64,000 bases of DNA. It comes from Dichetophora obliterata. Taxonomy: Eukaryota; Arthropoda; Insecta; Diptera; Sciomyzidae. Shown one piece after another: positions 12,737 through 21,983 of this stretch. A model generated the notes under the pieces. That model did no database searches and was not told the DNA's origin. It worked only from the letters and a program-made list of their open reading frames with translations. Position 1 is the stretch's first letter. Every line of letters begins with the position of its first letter. A program made the translations under genes and the position numbers. The stretch lies in the NCBI GenBank assembly GCA_963920525.1, contig OY986437.1, forward strand, positions 117,721,715-117,785,714, written 5' to 3'.

Positions 12737-13547
12737 AATAACTTCTCTGAAACGTGCACGAAGTCCATTAGGTGGTATAGCTTCCTGTATACCTTCCTTA
12801 AATAAATACCTTAAGTCTTCGTAGCCAATTGAAGATTCTAAAAAAAAGAACATTTTGAAATAAGGGGTATATACGAAACGTGCACTTGAGGACTTGTGCA
12901 TTTTACAAAAACAAAATACACGTACGTTAAAAATTTGCACAAGTGGATTTCTTTTGTAGCCTAAAAATTGAGGACTTGAACCGTTCACACTGAAAATTTT
13001 AACAGCTTTGTGAGTTACCCAGTGATATGAGCTTTCAGTTCTTGAGTATTGTTGTTAGTGCTTTTTGTTAATAAATCTAAAAATTTATATCACCGCCATG
13101 GCTCGGCGTTTTGTCGTTGGATGGATGTTTCGTCAGCCAAAATAAAGCATGCATCCAACAATAAATTGACAAGCAATGCGCCGACATACTTTGGCGATGG
13201 ACTGGTGCATTTATGCAATGCACCAGTGTGTTTTATTTTGAATTGGTTCGAAGCTTTTTAACCAAAACTGCGCAACTAGACTTATTTTAAGAATGCACAC
13301 TGATGCATTGCATAAATACATTTAGGAACTCATCTTTAATCATGTTTTGGGGATACTTACTTTTCAAGTAATGTTTCACTTCCGACAAATTAAATTGTTT
13401 TAATAGTTCGTCGAGCTCAGCCTCATAGTTATTTTCATGGATAATAATATTTTCGAAGAACACCACATCAGCTTCTGCTTCATCTACCTCCAATAGCACT
13501 TCTTCACTTGTATTTTCTATTAAACACTTTTTAATTTTTGCACGACG
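12737..13547 (-). pseudogene. two-exon SAM-like domain gene inside a transposon
   Basis: Minus strand. The upstream block runs open from about 13547 to a strong donor at 13356 (AAAA/GTAAGTAT) and encodes an acidic stretch (EEVLLEVDEAEADV), then LLKQFNLSEVKHYL. After about 515 bases a T-tract acceptor at 12841 (TTCTTTTTTTAG) opens a second block with SSIGYEDLRYLFKEGIQEA and IPPNGLRARFREVI, ending in TAG at 12737. The join keeps frame. The helix pattern, with the late I-x-PPxGLRARF helix, fits a SAM (sterile alpha motif) domain, a protein or RNA interaction fold. No ATG is seen at the start, so an upstream exon may be missing. Just past the stop, a one-base shift would allow reading on to another donor-like GAG/GTATGT, which hints at decay. 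Could be a captured host gene piece or an element-encoded protein. Confidence 0.5.
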
Positions 13548-14039
13548 CTACTTGCACCTCGCGATTAAACTTCTGATATGCAAAATTCGCCAGAACTTAA
13601 CGGAACTTCTTAAGCACGCTAACTATTTTTTTTACATGATGCAATAATGATTTTTTAGATTCCATAATGATTCTACATGATGTCACAATGATTCAACATG
13701 AAATCATAATGATTCTACATGAAATCATGTTGATTAACTTTTTACATGATGCAATAATGATTTTAATGGATTTCATAATGATTTTACTTGAAATCATTAT
13801 GATTTTAATGTTGCTGTCACCACGAAATATGAAATCATATAAAATGAAATCAATTATGCATCACAATGATTTTACTATGCAAAATTTTTCTGTGTGTAAT
13901 CTGGTAAAGTACCCCAAAAAATTATCCTACATCTGTAAAGTTTAATATCTGTAAAATCTGTAAAAAATTAGGGCTATGTTAAAGAAGTGCTTTATTTAAA
14001 AATTTTATTAAAAACAAATTATTTTATTTTTTATTTGAA

Positions 14040-14660
14040 AGCTTGAGGAAATTGACTTTATTTTTTCATATAAAATTGCTTATTTTCGCCAAAACATGCT
14101 TCACAAAAGTGGGCGCAAAGTCGTTATAATTTTGTTTCGGCAAAGAGAATTTAGGAAACATGTTGAAAAAATATTGATAATAGATATATTACAATTAAAA
14201 AAAAATAAATGCTGTTTTTCTTTTTTTGTGTTTTGAACTTTGTGAAAACTTTGTTATTTTTTCATATAAAATTGCTCATTTTGGCCAAAAATGCTGGTAA
14301 TAGACATATAAACTTATAATAAAAAATGCTGTTTTTCTTATTTTGAACTTTGTGAAAAAGTTGTTATTTTTTCATATAAAATTGCTCATTTTGACCAAAA
14401 AATGCTGGTAAAAGACATATAAACTTATAATAAAAAATGCTGTTTTGCTTATTTTGTTTTTTGAACTTTGTGAATTTTGTTATTTTTTATAATAAAATTG
14501 TTAATTTTGTCTAAAACATGCTCTAGAAAAGTAGGTGTTAAGTCGGCTTATTTGGGTTTCGGCAAACCAAATTTCGGGAATATGTTGAGAAAGAGTTGTT
14601 ATAAGACATATTCAAATTTAAAAAAACAAAAATGCTGTTTTCTTTTTATTGTTTCCCAAA
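14040..14660 (+). repeat. degenerate tandem repeats
   Basis: Four partly deleted units that share TTTTTCATATAAAATTGCT (near 14064, 14260, 14370 and, altered, 14483), followed by CATTTTGGCCAAAAATGCT-like sequence and by aaaATGCTGTTTTTCTTATTTT. Spacings are about 196, 110 and 112 bp; outer units are longer and contain GTTTCGGCAAA. Open frames across this block are repeat-derived. Confidence 0.65.
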
Positions 14661-14988
14661 ATTTTCGTTTTTTTTAGATTTCTAAGACCTATCTTTAGTT
14701 GTACAAAATTTTGTCTATGTTTGCTTTTAATTATTATTTTTTTACTAAAATATATAAAATTAATATAAAATAATTTTACGCATACTTTTATTAATAAAAT
14801 GTAAGCCTTATCAAAAAATATAGTGTCAAACTGTAAAAACAAAAAATTTATCATAATTTCAAATGAACTTTGGAAGAGTGGCATTTCCGTAACTGAAAAG
14901 ATATTGCAAACCGCTTTTACACTCGAAATACTCTAAACTATGATTCTGCATATTTAGATTTACTAATTAATGACTCTTTTTTCTTAAG

Positions 14989-15360
14989 TTACGTTTGGCT
15001 GCACTCATTACACTGTGCGGCGGAGCAAGCATTGAAATAGCTGCAGCTGCACAATTTCGGCAAAATTCTTTCGGTAAAGGAACTCTTCAGCAGCATCAAC
15101 AATAGAGTCATTTGAGGTAGGCATAGCAGTGGCAACAACAGCACTATCATTAGCAACAATGGGAACATTTTTGTTGATAATTTATTTAATGCGAGATTTT
15201 TTTGCATAGTGGAGCAATTAGCTACAGTTTGCGAAATTGCAATATGATTGTTTTTAAACATCAATTCCGCGATTTTTGTTCTAAAGTTCTTTACTTCAGA
15301 GACTAAATCAGATACAACTGAAATCAACTTTGAATATGCATTATGAATGAGTTTCTGCAA
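14989..15360 (-). other. unrecognised ORF, possible ORF1-like coiled coil
   Basis: The minus-strand frame encodes about 60 residues that look like real protein, with a heptad-like helix around SDLVSEVKNFRTKIAELMF, then turns into Leu-rich text; another frame over the second half reads more naturally (SIVDAAEEFLYRKNFAEIVQ), implying a frameshift. LINE ORF1 proteins often carry such a coiled coil, but no zinc finger is next to it. I do not recognise it; it could equally be a decayed host or transposon gene. Confidence 0.25.
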
Positions 15361-15452
15361 TTAAATAAAATGTTTGGATTTGTTTTAATGAATTCAAAAA
15401 GTTTTTCATCATCAATATCAACAAAAGACTTATGAAAATAATTTATGCATGC

Positions 15453-15862
15453 TGTTTTAGAGCTCCGCTTAAACAAGAGATACAAAATTTGTTGATATTG
15501 TTGAATGGTTGAATAATCTCAAAATTTTGGCTCCACTACCGCACATGACAGGATAGTGGTTGATATATTGATTGAAAAGTTGGTCTTTTTTCTAAAACAC
15601 AAAACATTATTTTTTATTTTATAGTGAGTAGTTTAAATTCTAGATCAATAATACTAAACACGTGCAAAAAACGTAAAACACCCTGTATCCTGAAAATTTT
15701 ACAATATAGGAGGAAACTGAGTACAGGTTTGGAACCGGTGTTGAAAGAACATATAGGAGTGTCAATGGGTTAACCAGATCCGAAATTGTAGACTAGTATA
15801 AGTTATGCAAACATGTCTGAATATAAGAGTACTTCTATTATTTCGTTCGCAACTGTACATCA
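15453..15862. mobile_element. half copy of the 31476-32266 foldback element
   Basis: Matches the right half of the intact element at 31476-32266 over about 410 bases, including TTCTAGATCAATAATACTAA, ACACCCTGTATC and GCAAACATGTCTGAATATAA, and ends at a similar GCAACTG terminus. The left terminal repeat is missing, so it is a truncated fossil. Confidence 0.7.
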
Positions 15863-15931
15863 TAGGCTTAAAAGTATTCGTCCTGATAGAGAGATGGCAA
15901 AAACTAAAAATACATATACTTTCAATAGATT

Positions 15932-16726
15932 ACACTGGTTTACAAATGACGAAAACTTAATGCCTTAATAAATTTCTAATATAAAATCGATCTGTCACTT
16001 TGTTTTCGAGATATTGTCCACTGTAATTTTTTTACAAAAAAAAAAGTTTGTTCCACTTAATAGCATATATCTTTAGAACCAAGAACAGAAACCAGAAAAA
16101 TAATACATCAAATTAAAGCTAATAACATTTTCTGCAAAACTTGCCTACATTATTTTCTGATTCAACTGTTAGTTTCGACAAAATAAATTAAATTTTTTAG
16201 GTTTTTCAGAACAAATTAAAAAAAAAAACAAAACTAACTGAAAATTTTGTTAAGAAATCAAAATATTTTGTTCAAAGCCAGTACTTTTCCGAAAAAATAA
16301 GATATTGTTGAAAAAAATCTACTAAAAAAAGGGATTTCTTGTGTTTAGTTGAAGGAAAGCACCCAAACTGTTTTGTTTTGTAAAATTTTTGTTTTTTGAA
16401 AAACACGAAAAATCCTCAAAATTTTAATTTATTTCGCCGCAACTATCTAACGAATCAAAAATAATGTGCGCATTGTTTGTGGGAAATTTTATAAGCTTTA
16501 ATTTGATATATTTTTGGTTTTTGATATACTTATTTGATTCTTTTTCTTGGTTCTGAAGATATATGCTGCTAAGTGAAACCAATGTTTTTTATAAAAAAAA
16601 CTACAGCGGACAATACCTCGAAAACAGAGTGACAAAAAAACAAAATGACATTTTCGGAACCACCGACCAATTTTACATTAGAAATAGATAGTGCATTCAT
16701 TGTAAATTCTGGCTGTAAGCCAGTGT
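15932..16726. mobile_element. foldback MITE, about 795 bp
   Basis: Ends are ACACTGGTTTACA and TGTAAGCCAGTGT, imperfect inverted repeats. The pairing goes deep: ATATCTTTAGAACCAAGAAC at 16067 is complemented near 16540-16562, and TTTGTTTTCGAGATATTGTCC at 15997 near 16605-16630. Most of the element can form one long hairpin. No coding capacity. Flanks are T and TA rich and the target duplication is unclear. Confidence 0.65.
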
Positions 16727-17941
16727 TATCAACCTTGACTCATTTACTATAAAAATTTAATGATATTTTACAGTGTTCTCAAGTTTTTGTCATCGAGGTG
16801 ACGCTATCTCTGCGTACCACGGAAAACATTGAATATCGTCGTATTTTGATAGAACATTGTTTACGGGAGAAAAACATTTTGTTAAAGCCTAGGCATGGCT
16901 TGATAAATGTGATTTCACATCTGCTCCATCAATTTTAACTATAAAACATTGGTTTACTGAGTTTCATCGTAATCATATAACCACAAATTATGTATCTTGA
17001 ACATCACGGAGAAAATTCTTTGCGCACAAATCATCAAGCTGACCATAAAATACAAAATATGTTTCTTTTAACCATATATAAGTTTTGATCATGTATTATT
17101 GACTATGCTCACAATTCTTGCTACACCCAGCGGTACGAAAATAATCACTTAAAAATTACTTTTTAGTGCTCTTTGTTATCGTAGTAATCGATCTAGCTAA
17201 CCTCAAAATAAACAAATCGCTAAAAGTTCAAATAAAAACGTAAATATATATTTTATTAAAAGGTAAAATCATGAAAAAGTGTGTAATGTTTCTAAAAGGC
17301 ATTTGAAGAGGACGATACAAAAAGAAAAGGATGCAAGTGCAAGTGCGCGAAGTCCGTCTGAGATCGTTTCTGACCAAGATTTTGTCCTCGAGTCCGTTTG
17401 TGAGTCTGACCGAGAGCCAGTGTGCAATTCCGTACAAGTGCTTTTTGGGCAGCACTAAAGAAGCGCTTTTGTCCTAGGACATCCAATTTTAAATTAAGTA
17501 TGAATTAGATTCAAGAAATAAACTCTTTAGATATGCGAAACACTATGGAATAAGCGCGTTTAATGCTTCGTTTTCCCGCTGGTTAATTCTGCATAAAACA
17601 TGCATAAAGCTGATCATGAATTATGATCAATTTGTAATTTCCATAACTTTTATGATCAACAAAATTGTAGGTATTATGAATGAATTGCTCTTAAAAGCGT
17701 TTACAATTGATAAGCGTTAATCATAAGTTAGTATCAAAAGCTTATAACGAAGAACACAAAAACAAACAACACAATGAAGCAGTACAGAAAAGAAAAAGTG
17801 TGGAAAATTTTGGATACAGCCTGATTTAAGTGTAAACAAAAGTGTGATCTCGGTGAAACTGATGTTGTGCAGCCTGAATGATTTGACAGTTAAAGCAATG
17901 TGATGTAAATGTGAAAAGGAAATTTCTTTTCTGTTGATATA
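16727..17941. other. non-coding stretch upstream of the LTR element
   Basis: No gene recognised. The two overlapping minus-strand frames near 17228-17486 have no domain motifs. The stretch ends at the target site TATA (17938-17941) of the LTR element. Confidence 0.45.
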
Positions 17942-18402
17942 AGTTAGCATTTATCATGCCACTCTGTTAACACGTGCATCCGTTGAAGTCTGGAAATTGT
18001 AACACGAGCCAATTCGTGACAATTTTACAGTTCTAGCGGATGCAGCAAACGCAACGTCAGCAAGCAGCAATCACCTCTACAACAACATCAACAACAACAT
18101 AATGCCAGCAAGCAGCAATCGCCTCTACAACAATATTAACAACAACATAATGCCAGCAAGAAGTGATCGCCTCCACACTAACAGCAATAGCAACAATAGC
18201 AACAACAACATAGCAACCAGAATAATAGCAGCGTAGCTTAAGTTACTCTTACTCTTGACTTTAAGTTTTAGTTCTAAACTCCGCTTTAATCCAATCGGTT
18301 ATGATAACATTGGCACATAGTGCCTACTAATAAATAAACACTTTATCTGGCACATAGTGTCAGCCAATAAATTAATAAGCTGTTTTAATTGGAAACATAA
18401 CT
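17942..18402 (+). repeat. 5' LTR of the errantivirus-like element
   Basis: 461 bp with terminal AGTTA/TAACT inverted repeats. It contains about two and a half direct copies of a 48-bp unit starting at 18058, 18106 and 18154 (CAGCAAGCAGCAATC), CAA-rich, and AATAAA at 18332-18337 as a possible polyadenylation signal. The repeated GGCACATAGTG (near 18310 and 18349) brackets it. Confidence 0.92.
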
Positions 18403-18419
18403 GGCGCCCAACGTGGGGC
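18402..18419 (+). promoter_or_regulatory. primer binding site for tRNA-Lys
   Basis: TGGCGCCCAACGTGGGGC is complementary to the 3' end of fly tRNA-Lys (…GCCCCACGTTGGGCGCCA), as I recall that tRNA. It overlaps the last T of the 5' LTR, which is usual for this group. It would prime minus-strand DNA synthesis. Confidence 0.85.
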
Positions 18420-18429
18420 CACTGGAAAA

Positions 18430-19850
18430 TTCTTCATAGAAAGAAAAGTGCAAAGTGGCCGTGAGCTCGGACTCATCAACAATGGAAACTTTTTCAAAAA
18501 TCTGTCATAGAAAGAAGGATAAATTAAAAAGACAGAAAATTAAAATCTTTCATAGAAATAAGAAAGTAAAGAAAAAAGAACAAACAGAAAATAAAAATCT
18601 TCATGGAAAGAGTTATAAAATAAAGGTGTGTAAATTTATTTTTAATAGACAAAGTGCTAAAAATAAAACAGGAAAAACCTAAAGCTTTTAATAAAAAGGT
18701 GTACAAATTTATTTTTATAAACAAAGTGCCAAAATACAATTTGGAAAAGAAAAATTAAAGTTAAACACATGAGTTTGAACAAAAACATTTAGTTAAATAA
18801 AGTGAAAGTAAACATAGTAGAAACTATTTTAGAAAAAAATGAGAAATGAACCAAATGATTAAAATAAGAAAAGAAAAATTCTTCATAGAAGAAATAAAGT
18901 TACTGATTTCATAAAAGACATGAAAATTCTCTAAGGACCATTTTGTTCACAAAGGGCATAAGAGAAATTCTTCATAGAAGAAAAAAAGTGAATAATTTAA
19001 TAAAAAACAGAAAACTTCTTCATAGAAGATATAAAGTTAATAGTTTTATACAAGACATGAAAATTCTCTAAATAATTAAAGAAAGAACAGGAGAATTTCT
19101 TCATAGAAGAAACAAAGTGAATAATTTAATAAAAAACAGGAAAATTTTTCAAAGATGAAATAAAACTAAATAACTGAAATAAGAAGAGAAAAATTCTTCA
19201 TAAAAGAAATAAAGGTAATAGTTCAATAAAAGACATGAAAATTCTCTAAATAATTAAAATAAGAACAGGAGAAATTCTTCATTGTGAATAATTGAATAAA
19301 GAACAGTAAAATTCTTCATAGAAGAAATAAAACTAAATAATTAAAAAAAGAACGGAAAAAATTCTTCACAGAGGAAAAAAATGTGAACAACTGAAATAAA
19401 TAAATTACATAGTGATTTGACAAGTTGTTCAAAACGTGACTTAATATCAAATAAAAAATATTTGCGAAAACAATAAGACATAAAATTTTTCATAAAGTCG
19501 AAGATTTTAGTTTAAGGAAAGATTAAATCTGAATCAAATAAGCTGAGAAAAATTATATCAGAAAAACAGTTGAAACCCGAGTAAAGATAGAAACTAAACA
19601 AGTTTTAAAAACAGTAGAAATTTAAAAAAACTCTTCATAGAAGAGAGCATTGAAAATTTAGAAATTGTTCGTGGAAGAAAAATTAAACAAGTCTTCATAG
19701 AAGAAAAATTAAAAAAGTTTTAAAAGAAAAACAGTTGAAACCCGAGTAAAGATAAAAACTAAACAAGTTTTAAAAACAGTGGAAATTTAAAAAATTCTTC
19801 ATAGAAGAAGCATTGAAAATTTAGATATTGTTCGTGAAAGAGAAATTAAA
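18430..19850 (+). repeat. leader repeats with palindromic TTCTTCATAGAAGAA motif
   Basis: At least a dozen copies of TTCTTCATAGAAG, often the palindrome TTCTTC-ATA-GAAGAA, stand at 18430, 18879, 18968, 19016, 19097, 19194 (altered), 19275 (partial), 19312, 19362 (altered), 19631, 19691 and 19794, with weaker copies near 18548 and 18597. Spacing is mostly 40-90 bases. A block of about 125 bp starting GAAAAACAGTTGAAACCCGAG is duplicated (about 19560 and 19726). The leader of Drosophila gypsy carries a repeated insulator (Su(Hw) sites); the position here is the same but the motif differs. Confidence 0.8.
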
Positions 19851-20033
19851 CACAGAAATATCAAAAGGGTATAAGTGACTGTTATGGAAAACGGTGCTAA
19901 AATTAAACAACTAAAAAATTAATTGTAAAAAACAATAAACAAACAAAAAAAGAGGAAAAAATCAATCAACTGAGGGTAGCACGCTAATCCGAGGCGTTGC
20001 CAACGAGGGAGCACTCCAAACAAGAAAAACATC

Positions 20034-20050
20034 ATGAAGCTGCTCGTATT
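20034..20050 (+). CDS. env: putative micro-exon with the env start codon
   Basis: A 17-base open piece: ATG at 20034, then AAG CTG CTC GTA TT, directly followed by a strong donor GTAAGA (20051). It ends in phase 2. The acceptor at 21982-21983 (TATTTCATTGCAG) opens an exon whose first base completes the codon and whose frame is that of the env ORF. Splicing would give env a start followed by a short hydrophobic stretch, as expected of a signal peptide, and would remove the gag and pol starts. Errantiviruses express env from a spliced message with a donor in the leader, so the arrangement fits known biology. The joined product is not written out. Confidence 0.65.
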
Positions 20051-20175
20051 GTAAGATTAGTTATAATTATTCTTTCTTTTTATTAAAACTATAAATATTA
20101 AAATTATTTTGTTATAACAATTTAAAATAAAACGTAGATTTATACCGCTCTCAAGTTAAATTTATAAACGCTAGA

Positions 20176-20535
20176 ATGGACGCACAAACACTACAGGCAC
20201 TTTTAAACACTGCTATTGCAGCTGCAACTAGACAGGTAAAACAGGACTTCCAGGCTACAGTCGACGAACTGACATCTAGACTTGCCGCAATAGAGACCCC
20301 CGCTCAAGTTGAGGAATATAAAGAGATAACCATTACTCCGGACGCTCCACCCTGTGGGGAAACTTTAGACTTAATTAAATCACTGCCTGAGTTCAGCGGT
20401 GAACAGGTTCGGTATATTTCGTGGCGACAAGCCGTGTTCGCAGCATATAGGTTGTTCGAACCATTTGTTGGTACCTCGAGACATTACCAGGCTGTGGCTA
20501 TTATTCGTAATAAAATCTGGTGCCGAAACAATTAA
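20176..20535 (+). pseudogene. gag: gag stub (N-terminal part only)
   Basis: 119 codons from an ATG that is the first good start in the leader after the micro-exon. The N-terminal helix is Ala/Gln rich (DAQTLQALLNTAIAAATRQ). Then come GETLDLIKSLPEFSGEQVRY and WRQAVFAAY, the LP-E-F-SG…W pattern of gypsy-type Gag proteins. Family Gag is usually several hundred residues; here capsid and nucleocapsid parts are missing and the frame runs into stop at 20533-20535 just after the deletion junction. It should not make virus-like particles. The matrix-like N-terminus may still be translated. Confidence 0.75.
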
Positions 20536-21968
20536 ATATTTTTACTGACCACCAACCTCTAACTTTTGCAATATCCAACAAAAATCCAAACTCGAAAATC
20601 AAAAGATGGAGAGCCTTTGTAGAAGAATTTGCTCCAAAATTTTTCTACAAACCAGGGAAAGGAAACTTTGTCGCAGATGCTTTATCTAGACAACACGTCA
20701 ACATGTTAGAAGAGCCCTCTGTCACAAGCGGAGGTACCATGCATAGTGAAAAGTCACTAACTAAAATCATAGTTTCTGTACAAAATCCTCTTAACTGCTT
20801 TCGAAACCAAATTGTCATTCGCAAGGGCAATGAAACTGAAAAGATAACTAAAATTATATTTAGATCAAGACTTAGGCACACAATAACGTATGTAAATATG
20901 GACGACCTCTTTGTAACACTTAAAGAGGTAATCAACCCAAATGTAACCAACGCAATACATTGCGAACTGCCAATTCTAGCACAAATACAGAATAAATTAT
21001 TAACAGCCTTTCCTTCCGTCAAGATATGTTATGCAGGAAAATTAGTCTTAGATATTCCTAACCAAAACGATAAAATAGAGATAGTAATAACTGAACACAA
21101 TAGAGCTCACCGCGGTGCGCGAGAAAATATGCAGCAAATCCTGAAAGATTATTATTTCCCTGAACTCAGAAAAACAATAAAAGAAGCAATATCAACATGC
21201 AAAATCTGCCAGGAGGCAAAATATCAAAGACATCCAAATAGAATTAAGATAGCAGAAACACCCATACCCTCCCACCCAGGCGAAATATTGCATATTGACA
21301 TCTATTCAACAGACAAACAACATTTTCTCACCCTTTTAGACAAATTTTCTAAGTATGCAATAGTCAGTCCTATAAAATCTCGAGCAATACTAGATATTAA
21401 ACAACCACTAATTAATATGGTAAGTTTTTTCAAAGATACAAAAACAATAGTTTGCGATAATGAACGATCCTTAAACTCTGAAACCATCAAAACCACGCTT
21501 AAAAATAACTTTAAAATCACCGTATTCACTACACCCCCCTTTCATTCTACGACTAATGGCCAGGTAGAAAGGTTTCACAGTACTCTTACTGAAATAGCTA
21601 GATGCACTAAGCTTGAAGAGAATATTTCTGATACACCCGAACTTATTGCATTAGCAACTGCAAAATACAATAGAACAATTCACTCAGTTACAGGGTACAG
21701 ACCAATAGACATCATACATTCGACACCAAAGACATTAATGAACGAAATAAGCAAGAAAATTGCTACAACACAGAATGAAAATTTGAAATACCACAATAAG
21801 AATCGGAATAAACAAACTTATAAACCAGGTGAAAAGGTACATGTCAAAACAAACAAGCGTATTGGAAACAAATTCAGTAAATTATTTGTCGAGAAACAGA
21901 TTCAGAAGGACTTAGGGACTACTGTTCTTATTGACGGCAGAATAGTGCATAAAGATAACTTACGATAA
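20520..21968 (+). pseudogene. pol: pol remnant: RNase H end plus integrase
   Basis: A 482-codon open frame without an ATG at its start, which shows it is the remainder of a longer pol. Residues 1-57 are the RNase H C-terminus (FTDHQPLTFA, then VADALSR). Residues 190-232 hold the integrase HHCC zinc finger (H193, H197, C227, C230). The DDE core has D260 (HID), D313 (CDNERS) and E350 (GQVERFH), 36 residues between the last two. The C-terminal part ends with KPGEKVHVKTNKR and a chromatin-side tail. Integrase itself looks intact. Protease, RT and most of RNase H are absent. The stop at 21966-21968 lies 15 bases before the env acceptor. Confidence 0.85.
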
Positions 21969-21983
21969 ACTATTTCATTGCAG

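Larger units (their letters stand above)
12029..13896. mobile_element. TA-flanked element carrying SAM-like exons
   Basis: An 1868-bp insertion into the 142-bp array. Ends are CACACAGAAAAA and TTTTTCTGTGTG, flanked by TA on both sides (12027-12028 and 13897-13898); removing it with one TA restores a sequence matching the neighbouring repeat unit. Inside each end is a block of repeats built on ATCATTATGA and ATCATGT (12050-12560 and 13620-13880). Between them lies about 1 kb of less repetitive DNA with two minus-strand coding blocks separated by a plausible intron. No transposase is visible, so it needs one in trans; TA duplication suggests a Tc1/mariner-type source. Confidence 0.7.
11337..13960 (+). 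repeat. array of about 142-bp direct repeats, interrupted twice
   Basis: Units begin near 11337, 11479 and 11999 with cgccCacctcccatataacc-like sequence followed by GAAATCGGTAATC-like and AAAAAATTATCC-like blocks. Removing the 376-bp insertion at 11517-11892 gives spacings of about 142 and 144 bp. The last unit continues at 13897 after the 1868-bp insertion (AATCTGGTAAAG, then CCCCAAAAAATTATCC). Such arrays occur inside fly Helitron/DINE-like elements, but no Helitron end was recognised here. Confidence 0.65.

Noticed and set aside
13049..13261. Plus-strand 70-codon frame inside the TA element
   Set aside because: It lies in the putative intron of the minus-strand SAM-like gene and resembles no domain.
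17717..17950. Minus-strand 77-codon frame next to the LTR element
   Set aside because: It crosses the LTR border, so it did not exist before insertion; no motif.
18430..19810. Leader repeats as heat-shock elements
   Set aside because: TTC and GAA are separated by three bases (ATA); a heat-shock element needs alternating units with two-base spacing.
20645..21529. Minus-strand frames of 125 and 75 codons inside pol
   Set aside because: Shadows of the integrase frame on the opposite strand.
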